64,000 bases of DNA from Lepraria neglecta (Eukaryota > Ascomycota > Lecanoromycetes > Lecanorales > Stereocaulaceae). The notes beneath the pieces are model-generated. The model was not told the origin of the DNA and ran no database searches. It saw only the letters and a program-made list of their open reading frames with translations. Positions within the stretch are counted from its first letter, which is position 1. Every line of letters begins with the position of its first letter. This document shows positions 9,726 to 19,332 of this stretch, one piece after another. Position numbers and translations under genes: made by a program. Where the stretch lies: assembly GCA_033220425.1 (NCBI GenBank), contig CM065653.1, positions 1,178,001-1,242,000 of the forward strand, read 5' to 3'.

Positions 9726-11480
9726 TCATTCCTTCGGCTCCAAGTCCCAGTCCCTCGGCTTCAGCCTAACCATCAACTCTGCCTTCCCCCATGTCAACCT
9801 CACGCTCTGCTTTGCAATCCAATCTTCATTCCTCTCCAAAAGTTCAATATCGAAATGCCACAACAGACTAGCGAAGAGAAGACGCATCTGAGCATTAGCG
9901 AGATTCTGCCCTATGTAGTTGCGTGGGCCGAAGGAGAAAGGCTGGAGAGCACGCTTTCAGTCGAATTTGAAACGCGAGTCTTTGTCGTCTAGCCAACGGG
10001 ATGGGGCGTAGGCAAGAGGGTCTGTAAAATTGCGTGGCGAGATGTATGTTGCGAGCTAGTGGACGCCTACTCCAGTCTGATTGGTGCTGTATGTCAGTGC
10101 TCGTCTAAAGGGTTTGATTTCTGCTGGCTCGAGTAGGCCCCTGCAGACCAAGGGAGGCGATGATTAGTACGATTATTCAGGTTAGGGAGTAGGGATACCC
10201 ACGGTCCGGCCGGATAACAACGATGGGCTTCTTGCAAGCATGCCAGAAGTTACTCTTCTTGGGAGGTAAAAGCGGATCTGACCTCGATTTGCAACTTTGA
10301 ATGGATGTCTGCATTGTGCAAAACGAGCCATGTAAGTCCAGCCAGAAGTGTCGCCGTCTGCAGAAAGAAGTGTCAGTTTTTCGGACGATTTCTTGGGCTC
10401 CAGATACAAAGTATGGGAAGGAGTAGAGGCCTCCAACCGCCGTTGTAAAAGAATCTAAGCAAGTGCTAGCGCTGATGACAACAATTTAACGCTCACCGTC
10501 TCACTTCCAGCCACTATCAAGATTGCAGCGTTCTTCTTGAGCTCATCGTCCGCCATCCCATTCTTGTCATTATTCTTCAACATGTATGATACAAAGTCTG
10601 GGTGGTCGACCTTGTCGTTCGCTCGTTTTTCCGTTTTGTCGTACGCAAAACGTGCGTGATCGAGTCGATTTTGCTTCATGGATTGCGGGACCAGGACCCT
10701 ATACATGAGACTATGCACGCGATTCAAACCCAATACTGTCGCCATGGGATTAAATCTAACCCATCGGAAGATTTTCGTAATCCAAGGGTGGATTTTGCCG
10801 GTTTGAAGTCTATGGAAGGTAGAGTTGAACGTTAGGTCTCCGACTGAGCATAAATTACTATAATCGAAGTATCAATTCCTTGTCGTAATCTATGGGGAAA
10901 CTTACTGCGGTGATATTAGTTACGAACCGGAAACTGAGGAGCATGAGCTGGACGAAATTGTGCTCTTACCTCAAGTCGAACGTGAAAAGATTCCACCATT
11001 TTGAGAGATCGACGACACCTTTGCTAGGACTCCTGCATTCATCGTAGAAGTTTAGGATCAATTTCTGAACTTAGGCCTGCAAGATAGGTTCCTGTGTAGC
11101 CAAAGCCTTTTAGGAGAATCCATATGACGGAAGCTTCCGCATACGACGGTGCTCGTCCTCATTCGCAATGATACTATAATAGAATTAGCCTTCGCCGCCC
11201 GCGGTCTTTCTCCACAGATCTACGCAGGTATTCGAGATATCCGGCATTCACCGAACTCACATGTCTGTGGCGCGGGTCACAGTATCGTAGAGTTTAGTCT
11301 TCTCGAAATTCTTCCTTTGGTAGCCCGTCGACTTGACGTGGCCGTAAATGTCTGATCGGCTGGCAAAGTTGTACTCGAGAGAATCGTGTACTGCAAGCTT
11401 GCTCCGTTGCGGTGACTAGTAGCCAAGATCGAACATGTCCGCGTTACCGCACATGCTCGGTTACATATGCAACGCTGTGT
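9726..11480 (-). pseudogene. Cytochrome P450 monooxygenase pseudogene with haem Cys replaced by Tyr
   Basis: P450 landmarks run in order on the minus strand. They are DIYGH at about 11335-11351, QEPILQA followed by a TAA at 11071-11073 and then VQKLI, VDLSKWWNLFTFDL near 10950-10990, VGDLTF and a HPW motif near 10800-10840, and the I-helix AGSET near 10500-10515. Then comes the haem loop FSFGPRNYIGQNLA near 9893-9935, and WHFDIELLERNEDW before the stop at 9726. The haem-loop Cys is encoded TAC (Tyr) at 9915-9917, which removes the thiolate ligand of every active P450. There is also an in-frame stop, the I-helix to ExxR part is hard to follow, and splice phases do not all agree. The family (CYP-type, microsomal, secondary-metabolism-like) is clear, but substrate and clan are not. 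Confidence 0.75.
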
Positions 11481-12555
11481 GTCGTACCAGCTGGGGAATA
11501 GACCATAGAAATCCTCGATTACAGGAAAGTGCCATGGAAGGGAAGTGAAGAGCTTTGGGCATGCTAAGAGATGAGGGCTTCTTATACGAATGATGTTGCC
11601 AGGTACAGTCGAGCGAGACACAAGGCAGTGAGCATGCGATTTGAGATCCCCTGGTTAGTACCACATTTCACCCGAGCCTCGCTAGTGTATTTTTGACGAC
11701 AGTTCAAAATGGGAATTGGAATGTCAGCATGGGACGAAAGGGGCATCATTATAGCTCGCCACTATTGTTTCATGGAGAGGTCAAGTGGAGCTTCCTGCCA
11801 GCTATCATGCTATGCCCTCTTCCTGGAGATTAAGAGCATAATGCGAGAAGTATGCCAAGGATTGAATACGGCTATACCCCATTCGACTAGCATGGAAAAC
11901 GAAATCGCCTTCGGCTTTCACGCCAAACACCTGCAAACATAGACCTGGCCCTCTCTTCTTTATAGACCACATGGTCTTTGAGAAGGTAGGGCCTCCATCA
12001 CAGACATCCCGAGAGAGACTTGCTATTGACATAGTAGGGACACAGGGCTACTGAGCACCCCTGAATGACGAGCTATTCCGTGTTGAAGAGGCGCTCAAAT
12101 GCACATTGAGTATGCGTTATCCACAGTCAATCCTGAAAAGGAATCCATCGGAAGCCCTGCGATGTATTCTCACAGTTCCTGACTACACAAGCGTAAGGCG
12201 TCTTGAGGCAATCAACTTCCTGCTATTGTCTTGCCCGGCCTAGAGAATCCTTGTGACAGCCTTTCCGAATATCCATATATAATGGCAGGTATTTGCTGAC
12301 CATGTGAAACCTCTGAATTTTTTCTTCCACGAATTCCGCATGGGGTTCTTGGGTTCTAATTCGCCGTTGGTTTTGTGGCACATGATTCTTGTAGAACCAG
12401 TTTCACATGGGTGGGTTTCCCATGTTTCAAACTTTTCTTTCATTTGTCTACCATATAAGTCATTAGCCACCATCTTTAGCAATCTTTGTCTTTACAACCA
12501 TCAACTTCAAAAAGACTTGTCACGAGCAACGTTTGTCTCCAACAACCCCTCTCCA
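11481..12555. other. Intergenic, no gene seen
   Basis: Short frames on both strands without recognisable domains. The P450 N-terminal membrane anchor may have lain near 11480-11660 but is not readable. Confidence 0.35.
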
Positions 12556-12559
12556 CGGC

Positions 12560-12655
12560 AACCTTTGTCTTCATTAACAATTGTCTTCATTAACAATTAT
12601 CTTCAGCAACAATTGTCTTCAGCAGCAATCGTCTTCAGCACCATTGCCATCACCA
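12560..12655. repeat. Imperfect 15-bp tandem repeat (TTGTCTTCAGCAACAA type)
   Basis: Five or six diverged copies of a CAACAATTGTCTTCA-like unit lie directly upstream of the ORF starting at 12713, probably in its 5' leader or promoter. The plus strand is poor in G. No function is shown. Confidence 0.6.
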
Positions 12656-12712
12656 ACCATTAACTAGTAGCGCCTACAAAATACTCACGGACACGACACA
12701 CCCAAGAGTAAA

Positions 12713-13945
12713 ATGCCACTCCTATCAACCCCGAAAGACCCTTCGCACTGCCCATACACGGACCCAGATCGACAGGAATTCGAACAAACTCGATTCCACT
12801 GTTGCTCAAAGTGCTTAGATACGGACGAATTCATGCGAGACTTCCTGAAGCATTTCGAAAGTTCCTCAAACACGGAGCCTGTGGAGGCCTGCAAAACGCT
12901 GCTCCTATCACCCCCCGGAGACCCCTCCGACTGCCCATACACGGACTCAGATCGACGGGAATGCCAACAAACACGATTCCACTGTTGTTCAAAGTGCCTA
13001 GACACGGAAGAATTCATGCGGGACATCCTGAAGCCTTTCGAAAGTTCCTCAAGCACGGAGCCTCTGGAGGCATTCTTACAACGACACAAAGCTATTTACA
13101 AGAATGTCACCCCTGTATCACAGCCACCACCGCCTCCTGTTTCCGAAATCAAGGATGTCACCCCTATGTGGCAGCCACCACTACCTCTTTTCCCGGAAAT
13201 CATGGTTCCCATCACTGCCGATGTCCACGCCCGCCGCGTTATCCAAAGGCTCGCACAACGGCACAACGGCAAGGCATTCATCGAGCACTTAATCGCCCTT
13301 AACCACTACACAAAGAACTTCGCAATCACTATAAACAAGGATCCACCTTTGAAAACCTACGAGGATATTGCACGAGCCCACCGTTGGAACGTACACAACT
13401 ACAGCATTAGCCAGCCCAAATTTAACGCTCGCGGACGGGCGCAAGCCAAAGTACAATTGATCGTCGACTATACCATCGAGCATCTTCGACACAAGGAGGC
13501 GGTTTTCGAATTCCTAGGTCAATTCTTCAAATTTACCAATCTCGAATTACAACGGATAAGGAACGAAGCAACGCCACGGTACGAAGAGAATCTGCGGAAA
13601 TTGTTTCACGAAGCGGCCACTAAGGCAACGGCAGAAGATATGACCAAGGGGGCCCACAATCACCAAGAAATGCTGCTGGCGGATCCGGTGTACCGAAGTA
13701 TCTGTGCGCTTGGTACATGGAGAAATAACAACACTGCTGGACGCCCGCCTGCGCCCGTACCGCTGCGAACAAGCTACTTGGACGAGCTTGAGACATATTG
13801 GGCTTTTTTCGATCCATTGGGTAAGACTCACGCGCTGGATTTCGCGCGTGCTTGGAGCTGGATGGCTAGGAGGAAACCTGAGTTGCGGTATGGAGAGGGA
13901 GAGAAGAAGTACGATTATCCTGTTCATGAAATAATGCAAATTTGA
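12713..13945 (+). CDS. Unrecognised 410-residue protein with tandem Cys-rich repeats
   Basis: An uninterrupted ORF of 410 codons. Residues 3-63 and 64-124 are a tandem duplication. Each copy has CPYTD, then QTRFHCCSKCLDT, EFMRD.LK and FESSS.TEP. The C-x(16)-H-C-C-x2-C spacing could hold a zinc ion (inference). A shorter duplication follows (VTPVSQPPPPPVSEIKD / VTPMWQPPLPLFPEIM, about residues 132-165). The remainder (170-410) looks globular and helical, rich in charged and aromatic residues, with no family I recognise. There is no signal peptide or membrane segment. Codon use is ordinary and there are no stops, so it is probably expressed. It sits alone between the decayed P450 region and a low-complexity region. 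Confidence 0.6.
   Translation: MPLLSTPKDPSHCPYTDPDRQEFEQTRFHCCSKCLDTDEFMRDFLKHFESSSNTEPVEACKTLLLSPPGDPSDCPYTDSDRRECQQTRFHCCSKCLDTEEFMRDILKPFESSSSTEPLEAFLQRHKAIYKNVTPVSQPPPPPVSEIKDVTPMWQPPLPLFPEIMVPITADVHARRVIQRLAQRHNGKAFIEHLIALNHYTKNFAITINKDPPLKTYEDIARAHRWNVHNYSISQPKFNARGRAQAKVQLIVDYTIEHLRHKEAVFEFLGQFFKFTNLELQRIRNEATPRYEENLRKLFHEAATKATAEDMTKGAHNHQEMLLADPVYRSICALGTWRNNNTAGRPPAPVPLRTSYLDELETYWAFFDPLGKTHALDFARAWSWMARRKPELRYGEGEKKYDYPVHEIMQI
12719..13084 (+). repeat. 183-bp in-frame tandem duplication within the ORF
   Basis: Copies at about 12719-12901 and 12902-13084. Most differences between the copies are single substitutions and the reading frame is kept. The block HCCSKCLDT is identical in both. 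Confidence 0.8.
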
Positions 13946-14640
13946 AGGGTACTCGTACAGCGCGTGTATATAGATATTAATGATGATACAATTTTTACCC
14001 AACTTACCTCGAAGCTGCAGATCGCCTTTTCGAACAGCACCTCATGATCTGAAGATCTTTGGGACAGAAGATATCGTCGTGGGAAGGATTCTCGCTTCTG
14101 CTGACTGTTCCTCAGCCACGACTCGCTAGGGAATTAATTCTTCAATATCTCACCCAATGCATCAGCCTCATCAAATACCTTACATTCTACTTTGGCCGGA
14201 TGTCTAAGAGCTAGCGTTCAGAAACAGGACATCTGCCTAGGCCAAGCGCGTCCCCTTCTCCAAGCCAGGCCATTCAATGGTCCAACGACCCTTTCGTTTC
14301 CAAGAATGGTATGATCTCAGCCTCCGCCTCAGCATAGTTCTATCTTCAAGGTACAGATCCGACATCATGCCAATCTCTAATGCATTTGATATCCTATCCA
14401 GCAGCACTGCTTGACATGCAACGCAGCGCAGCCACGTCCTTCCTTTGGGACCAAATCGAAGTGCAGAATAGAATAGACCCTAGGGAATGTTACATCCCAT
14501 TTTATCCGTTTCCATCTATGTAGACCCTTTCATCTCAAGTAGCATCTCAAAGACTATTCATGCCCACCAACCCTACTCCATATCTTCTTGTTCACTCGAC
14601 AATGTCAAATTCAACCTCGGCTACCTGCCGTCTAAACCTG
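13946..14640. other. Intergenic, no gene seen
   Basis: No frame with coding character. Presumed 3' flank of the repeat protein followed by unremarkable sequence. Confidence 0.4.
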
Positions 14641-15270
14641 CCATGAAGCATGTACATCACCCCCTCACCCCCTTCCCCCCTTCCCTCTCCCTCCATCACC
14701 CCCACTCCCCTTTCCCTCCCTTCCCCTCGAGAAAACTCCTCCACCCACCTCCCCCCCACACCGCCCCATCCACTAATACTCCCCCAATCTCCTCGTTCCC
14801 CAGCGCAGCCACCACCGCCCTACCCCAAACCAGCTGCAACACCAACACTAACCCCTTCACTCCCACAACCGTATACGCAACACTATCTACTGTCCCTAAA
14901 ATACTTCTCGAGCGGGGGAATTATGAAGTGCGTTGGTGCTGGGGAGGGAGACACCACCAAATTGAGGGTGGTGTGTAGGTCCGCGGAGGATGGGAATGGT
15001 GCGTTTGTTGGAGGAATGGGACGTGCCCGAATGGGACGGGGATTGGGAGGACTGCTTCTATGATGAGTGGGAGGAGCCTAGTGGGACGGGTAGTCCGGAA
15101 GTGCAGACGGGGGAGGGAGTGGGGAGGTTGGGATGGAGTAAGGGAGTTGTTGCGTTGTTGGCGTTTGGGGTTGTGGGAGAGAGGATTGTTTGCTTGTGAG
15201 AAGGATGGGCTGCTGATGGGGGTTGTTTATGGCGGCGTTTTTGGAGCGTTTGGAGAGTTGGGAAGCTGAT
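14641..15270 (+). other. Pyrimidine-rich then purine-rich low-complexity block with overlapping ORFs
   Basis: About 14650-14870 is almost all C and T on the plus strand, and about 14980-15270 is dominated by G. Overlapping frames (14650-15063, 14990-15199, 15060-15269) result from this composition: a Pro/Ser-rich frame running into KYFSSGGIMKCVGAGEG. A small spliced gene is possible, since the piece MKCVGAGEGDTTKLRVVCRS looks protein-like, but I cannot assemble one with confidence. Confidence 0.25.
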
Positions 15271-15829
15271 CTGTTGACATTTAAGTGCGTGGTGGTTGAC
15301 GACTTGGATACCCAATAAGAGGGAAATTACCCTTAATGTGAGCAGAGCCATGAAGGCTCAACGACCTCTCAATTGAAAGGGGTTTGCACGCCATTGAACC
15401 CGGTTTTGGAGCACTCGGTGCTTTGTGACCACCTGAAAGTGCATTGTTTTCGCGAGGTGGACTTTGACATTGTGAATATTCTTGCTCCACAACCACGCAA
15501 AAGGGTACCATTTCCATGGCATGGATCTCATTATTGGCATTTTGAGTGCTCTACGGCCACGTCAAAAGAGCGCTCTTCTCGATCAGGTTACTAGCAAGCT
15601 CACATTCACTGGGCAAGTTAACTGGTTCTGCCAATGTCAATTACCTGGATTAATACTGCAGAGACGTGAGCTAAGAAAAGAGATATTGTATCTTACTTGC
15701 GTCTGTCGTATACTTCTAAAGAGCCCTGCCATGCGCATATGACTAACAATTACCCTAACCCATAAATAAGAAACGCTGTGACGCTGAAAATTTTTAATAT
15801 CAAAGACGCCCATTAGCGATGCCGCTCCC
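15271..15829. other. Intergenic, no gene seen
   Basis: Lies 3' of the acyltransferase gene. No supported feature. Confidence 0.4.
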
Positions 15830-17327
15830 CTAGTCTGGCCGCTCCTGTCGCACTGGCAAAACAGCCGGCCGTTCCCTCTTCTCAAACATGAGATCTTCTG
15901 CACTTTTTGTGATGGCTCCGAAATGCGGTTCTACCTTGTTGGCCCAATAATGTGCTGCTGCGAACAATGCGCCAAAGAAGATGGGCATGGCGATGAAGAA
16001 CGTCGTATATCCTGGTAAGGGGTATCTCATAACAATGTACGTTTGGTCGCCGTTGCGCTCCTCCATCTCAACTAGTTTTGACCTCGCAAAGAGCATCCAC
16101 GAGAGAAGGCTGCGCATGAAGGATCCGTGTAGTAGGTAAAGAGGAAAACTGATCTTTCCAAGCCATAGCAGGTATTTGTGGCTCAGAGCCCGGCGGAGAT
16201 GTGGGGAAAGCACGCACGTAAGGATGAATAGCTGGGCGCCGATCGTTGGCCAGAAGCGGCTTAATTCAGCGTTCGTTGGTGATACTTTTTTGAACCACTC
16301 GAGGAGAAATTTGCACCACGGTGCCCAGGTGTGGAACTCGGAGGGAAATGACATGAGGACGAGTGATGCGATGACCATGGGTGGAGCAAAAAGGGGCGAG
16401 AATTGGGAGAGCGCGAGGGGTATTTCAGAGTGGTTGAGTTCTGCCAGCATGATACCCATAAAGATATCGGGGCAGACCATAGCTGGGAAATGTCAGTAGA
16501 CACCCGGAGTTTAGGTTTAGACACATACGATCTCCAATTCTGATGCCCCAATTCCACGACCAAAACCAACAGCCGGTGAAAGTGAGTAGTCGCCAGCGAG
16601 TGGTCAGATTGGCGGTGGCCAGGAGAGCTGTGAAGCAGACCATTGAGCCTTCGAGAAGGTATAACAGAGCCCATTGAGGCTGGTCGTACACATTGTCTGG
16701 ATTGAATAGCCACGTATTCCGTGCTGCTCTTATGAGATCTTCGATTGCGGTGCCCCACGAATAGCTAGGTTGTGGGCTTGTGATGTACAGCCAGTATGCA
16801 TCTGATTGTCTTGCAGTCTCATATGCCCCAAATTGACATATGAACCAGCTAAGGATTGTCGCTGCGGTTGCGGGAAGGAAGAGTCGGAAGGATCTCCTGA
16901 AGGAGCTGACGGCGAGGTTGGACAGCGCTGCCTCGACATTTCCCTGCCGTACGAGCTTGATGGCCTTCAATGAATTGACGAAGCCGGACAGTATGATAAA
17001 GCAAGCAACCCATGCCTGACCTTGCCCGACGAGTCGAAGGATAGGTTTTTGCATCCACTGTTGGGGGCCCATCTCCCCGTCCGCAGGCCTGACAATATAT
17101 CGAGCGAAAGCCATAGTCAGATGGCTGAACATGACATAGACGGCTGCGATGCCTCGAAGGCCCTGCATGATGGGTCAGCTGAATGCGTTGATGGAGAAAG
17201 TAATGGAGCATACATCGGCCCAGGAGGTCTCGTGGAGGGCCTTCTTTGCAGACTCCTTACTTCCTAGTGTTGGCTTCCATTTCGTCTTCTCCGCGTAGGC
17301 TTGGAGATAGCCCACCGTTGCCGACAT
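15830..17327 (-). CDS. Acyltransferase-3 family integral membrane protein
   Basis: Three exons (17327-17214, 17162-16529, 16482-15830) join across 51- and 46-bp introns to give 466 residues. The start is the ATG at 17327. The motif ETSWADGLRGIAA forms only after the first splice and is the family hallmark, followed by VMFSHLT with the conserved His. About ten hydrophobic segments follow, among them ACFIILSGFV, FRLFLPATAATILSWF, LLYLLEGSMVCFTALL and LLWLGKISFPLYLLHGSFMR. The last has the typical GKISFxLYLLHG near the C-terminus. These enzymes move acyl groups across or at membranes onto sugars, lipids or small molecules. The acceptor here is unknown. The gene is divergent from the DUF1223 gene, with 494 bp between start codons. 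Confidence 0.85.
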
Positions 17328-17821
17328 TGCTATCGTATCTGGAGCATCTGGTGAGTTGACAAGATCAATTGCTGCAACGTATCTTCAGGCCTCCTCCGAC
17401 TACACGTATTCAAAGCTTCCCGAAATAGTCAAATTACAATAAACGCGCATTAGCGTTGCAGATCGAGTTAGCATTGGCTGAAATCAAGCGAGAAACAATT
17501 TCACTCTCGTATCGAAAAAATTTCCTCCTCCTCATCTTTCATATTCAACTCTTCGATATACAACGCGTTTGCTTTCGCGGTTGAGATAGCGAGACGGAGT
17601 GGATGAGTGCGAAGTCAATCAGAGGAACCCTGTGCGCCAGAAAAGCTTGACTGTCACTATGATTACGGATCATGGCAATGCTCTTGCTGCGGTCGACTGA
17701 TGATTTGATGTTGAGGTTGTTGATGACTCTCGATATTCTAGAGCTGAGTATATAAGATGGTTTCTATTTGACCTTCATCGTTATTCTTATTCATTTTGTT
17801 AAGACTTCATTCCTCGCCGCA
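17328..17821. promoter_or_regulatory. Divergent promoter region with a TATA box for the DUF1223 gene
   Basis: The region lies between the start codons of two divergently transcribed genes. TATATAA at 17749-17755 sits 67 bp before the plus-strand ATG at 17822, a usual fungal spacing. The segment between is CT- and AT-rich. No equally clear TATA faces the acyltransferase. Confidence 0.5.
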
Positions 17822-18606
17822 ATGAAGAGCTTCCTCCATTCCTTCAAATTGTCTACTCCAAAGTCTACAATGTCTGCAAATCAAGCTCCAGAATATCCCA
17901 TGATCAAAGGGAATGCGCTTACTGTGGTCGAGCTATTTCAAAGCCAAGGGTGCTCTTCCTGCCCTCCAGCGAACTCCAATGTTTTGAAGCTTGCTGAAGA
18001 TTCAAATATGCTTATCCTTACCTACGACGTGACGTATTGGGATCGTCTTGGATGGAAAGATACGTTTGGCAATTCCGCATTCGACCAGAGACAATGGCAA
18101 TACGCCAGAGCATTGCAGAGGAAGAACGTGTTCACACCGCAGGTCAGACAGCCCGGAAGACGGCAATTGTTATTACAGTCTTACTGATATGAGTCCAGGT
18201 CATCGTTAACGGCCAAGTTGATGGCGTGGGCAACAATGCAAGGGAACTACAATCCCTTATCACCAAGGGAAATGCCTTCAGTCTTACCCAAACAGTCGAT
18301 ATATCTTCTGCGATGAACGGCCAAGGTATCACAGTATCTGGACCTGAAAATGAGCGGGGTGTCGTTGTTGCGGTGCGTTATGATCCAAAGCACTACGAAG
18401 TTCACATCTCGCACGGAGAAAATGGTGGACAGACTCTTCCACACGGCCATGTGGTCAAGGATGTAAGACAACTTGGGAACTGGACAGGTGGATCTAAAGA
18501 CTTTGAACTTCCACATTGGGACGATGATGGCTTGAAGGTTGCCGTTTTGGTCCATGCAGGTTTAGGGGGTCAAGTTCTTGGGGCGGCACGCATCCGAGCA
18601 GCATAG
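17822..18606 (+). CDS. DUF1223 thioredoxin-fold protein
   Basis: Exons 17822-18142 and 18199-18606 join in phase 0 over a 56-bp intron (donor CAG|GTCAGA, acceptor CCAG|GTC) to give 242 residues. The core begins VVELFQSQGCSSCPPA: a CxxC active-site-like motif after a strand, as in the DUF1223 family of thioredoxin-like proteins found in bacteria and fungi. Next come LTYDVTYWDRLGWKDTFG and, after the splice, VIVNGQVDGVGNN, then a C-terminal beta-rich half. I chose ATG 17822 because the frame upstream has no other ATG; an in-frame ATG at 17870 would remove a Lys/Ser-rich leader that could be a targeting peptide. The biochemical role of the family is not established. Confidence 0.85.
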
Positions 18607-19332
18607 AAGTTAACTTGGCACAGCATTGTATACCTTTAGCTAGAGCATTGCACTGCATAAGACTTGTGAAGTCTGCCCACGTAGAATGGTGAGCGCCAAT
18701 CAATCATGGTCTCGACCCGCCCATTCGCCCGAAGCTTCTTCCTTAGACCATAGTTGGAAAGTCAATTTTCGCGCCTTTCCAAGGCCGCGTGAGCCTCCGT
18801 CTCGAAGATCACGACCCCAAAAGCTTCACAGACTTGCAAAACATCTATTATCGAACATCTAGGGGCGAGATCCTACCGCTCAACACGTCGTCCCAGAGTA
18901 GGCGAATAATCTGAGTCGCACAGGACGCGCTCCTGTGGCGCTCATGCAGGTTTCAACATTGCCTTCTTTTGTGTCTTGCTTCAACCCCTCCCGCCCCTAA
19001 TTTCCGGGCAAATTGCCAGAGCAAAATCTTCCTAGTGATGCAATCCAAGCCCAGCTCAAGTTAACAGGATATTGCTGAGGGTAGCTACATTTTGGTCACT
19101 GTCATTACCAGTCCATTGCTTCAATTAGGAATATATGAGGTTGTCCCGGTGCTGCTAGGCTTGATACCGACCAACACCGAAGCTGGTAAATGACCCCCAA
19201 CGCAATGAACGACATCCGTCGGGAAAGAGCTGGTACCTGAACGGGATGTACGGGACGAGTCGGCCAGAATTTATGAGCGAGCAGAATTACTGCAAAAGTT
19301 CGGCGAGGTTGCCAGTGTGTTGATTGATACAT
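18607..19332. other. Intergenic, no gene seen
   Basis: 3' flank of the DUF1223 gene and promoter or leader of the TBC gene. No TATA box or repeat stands out. Confidence 0.4.
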
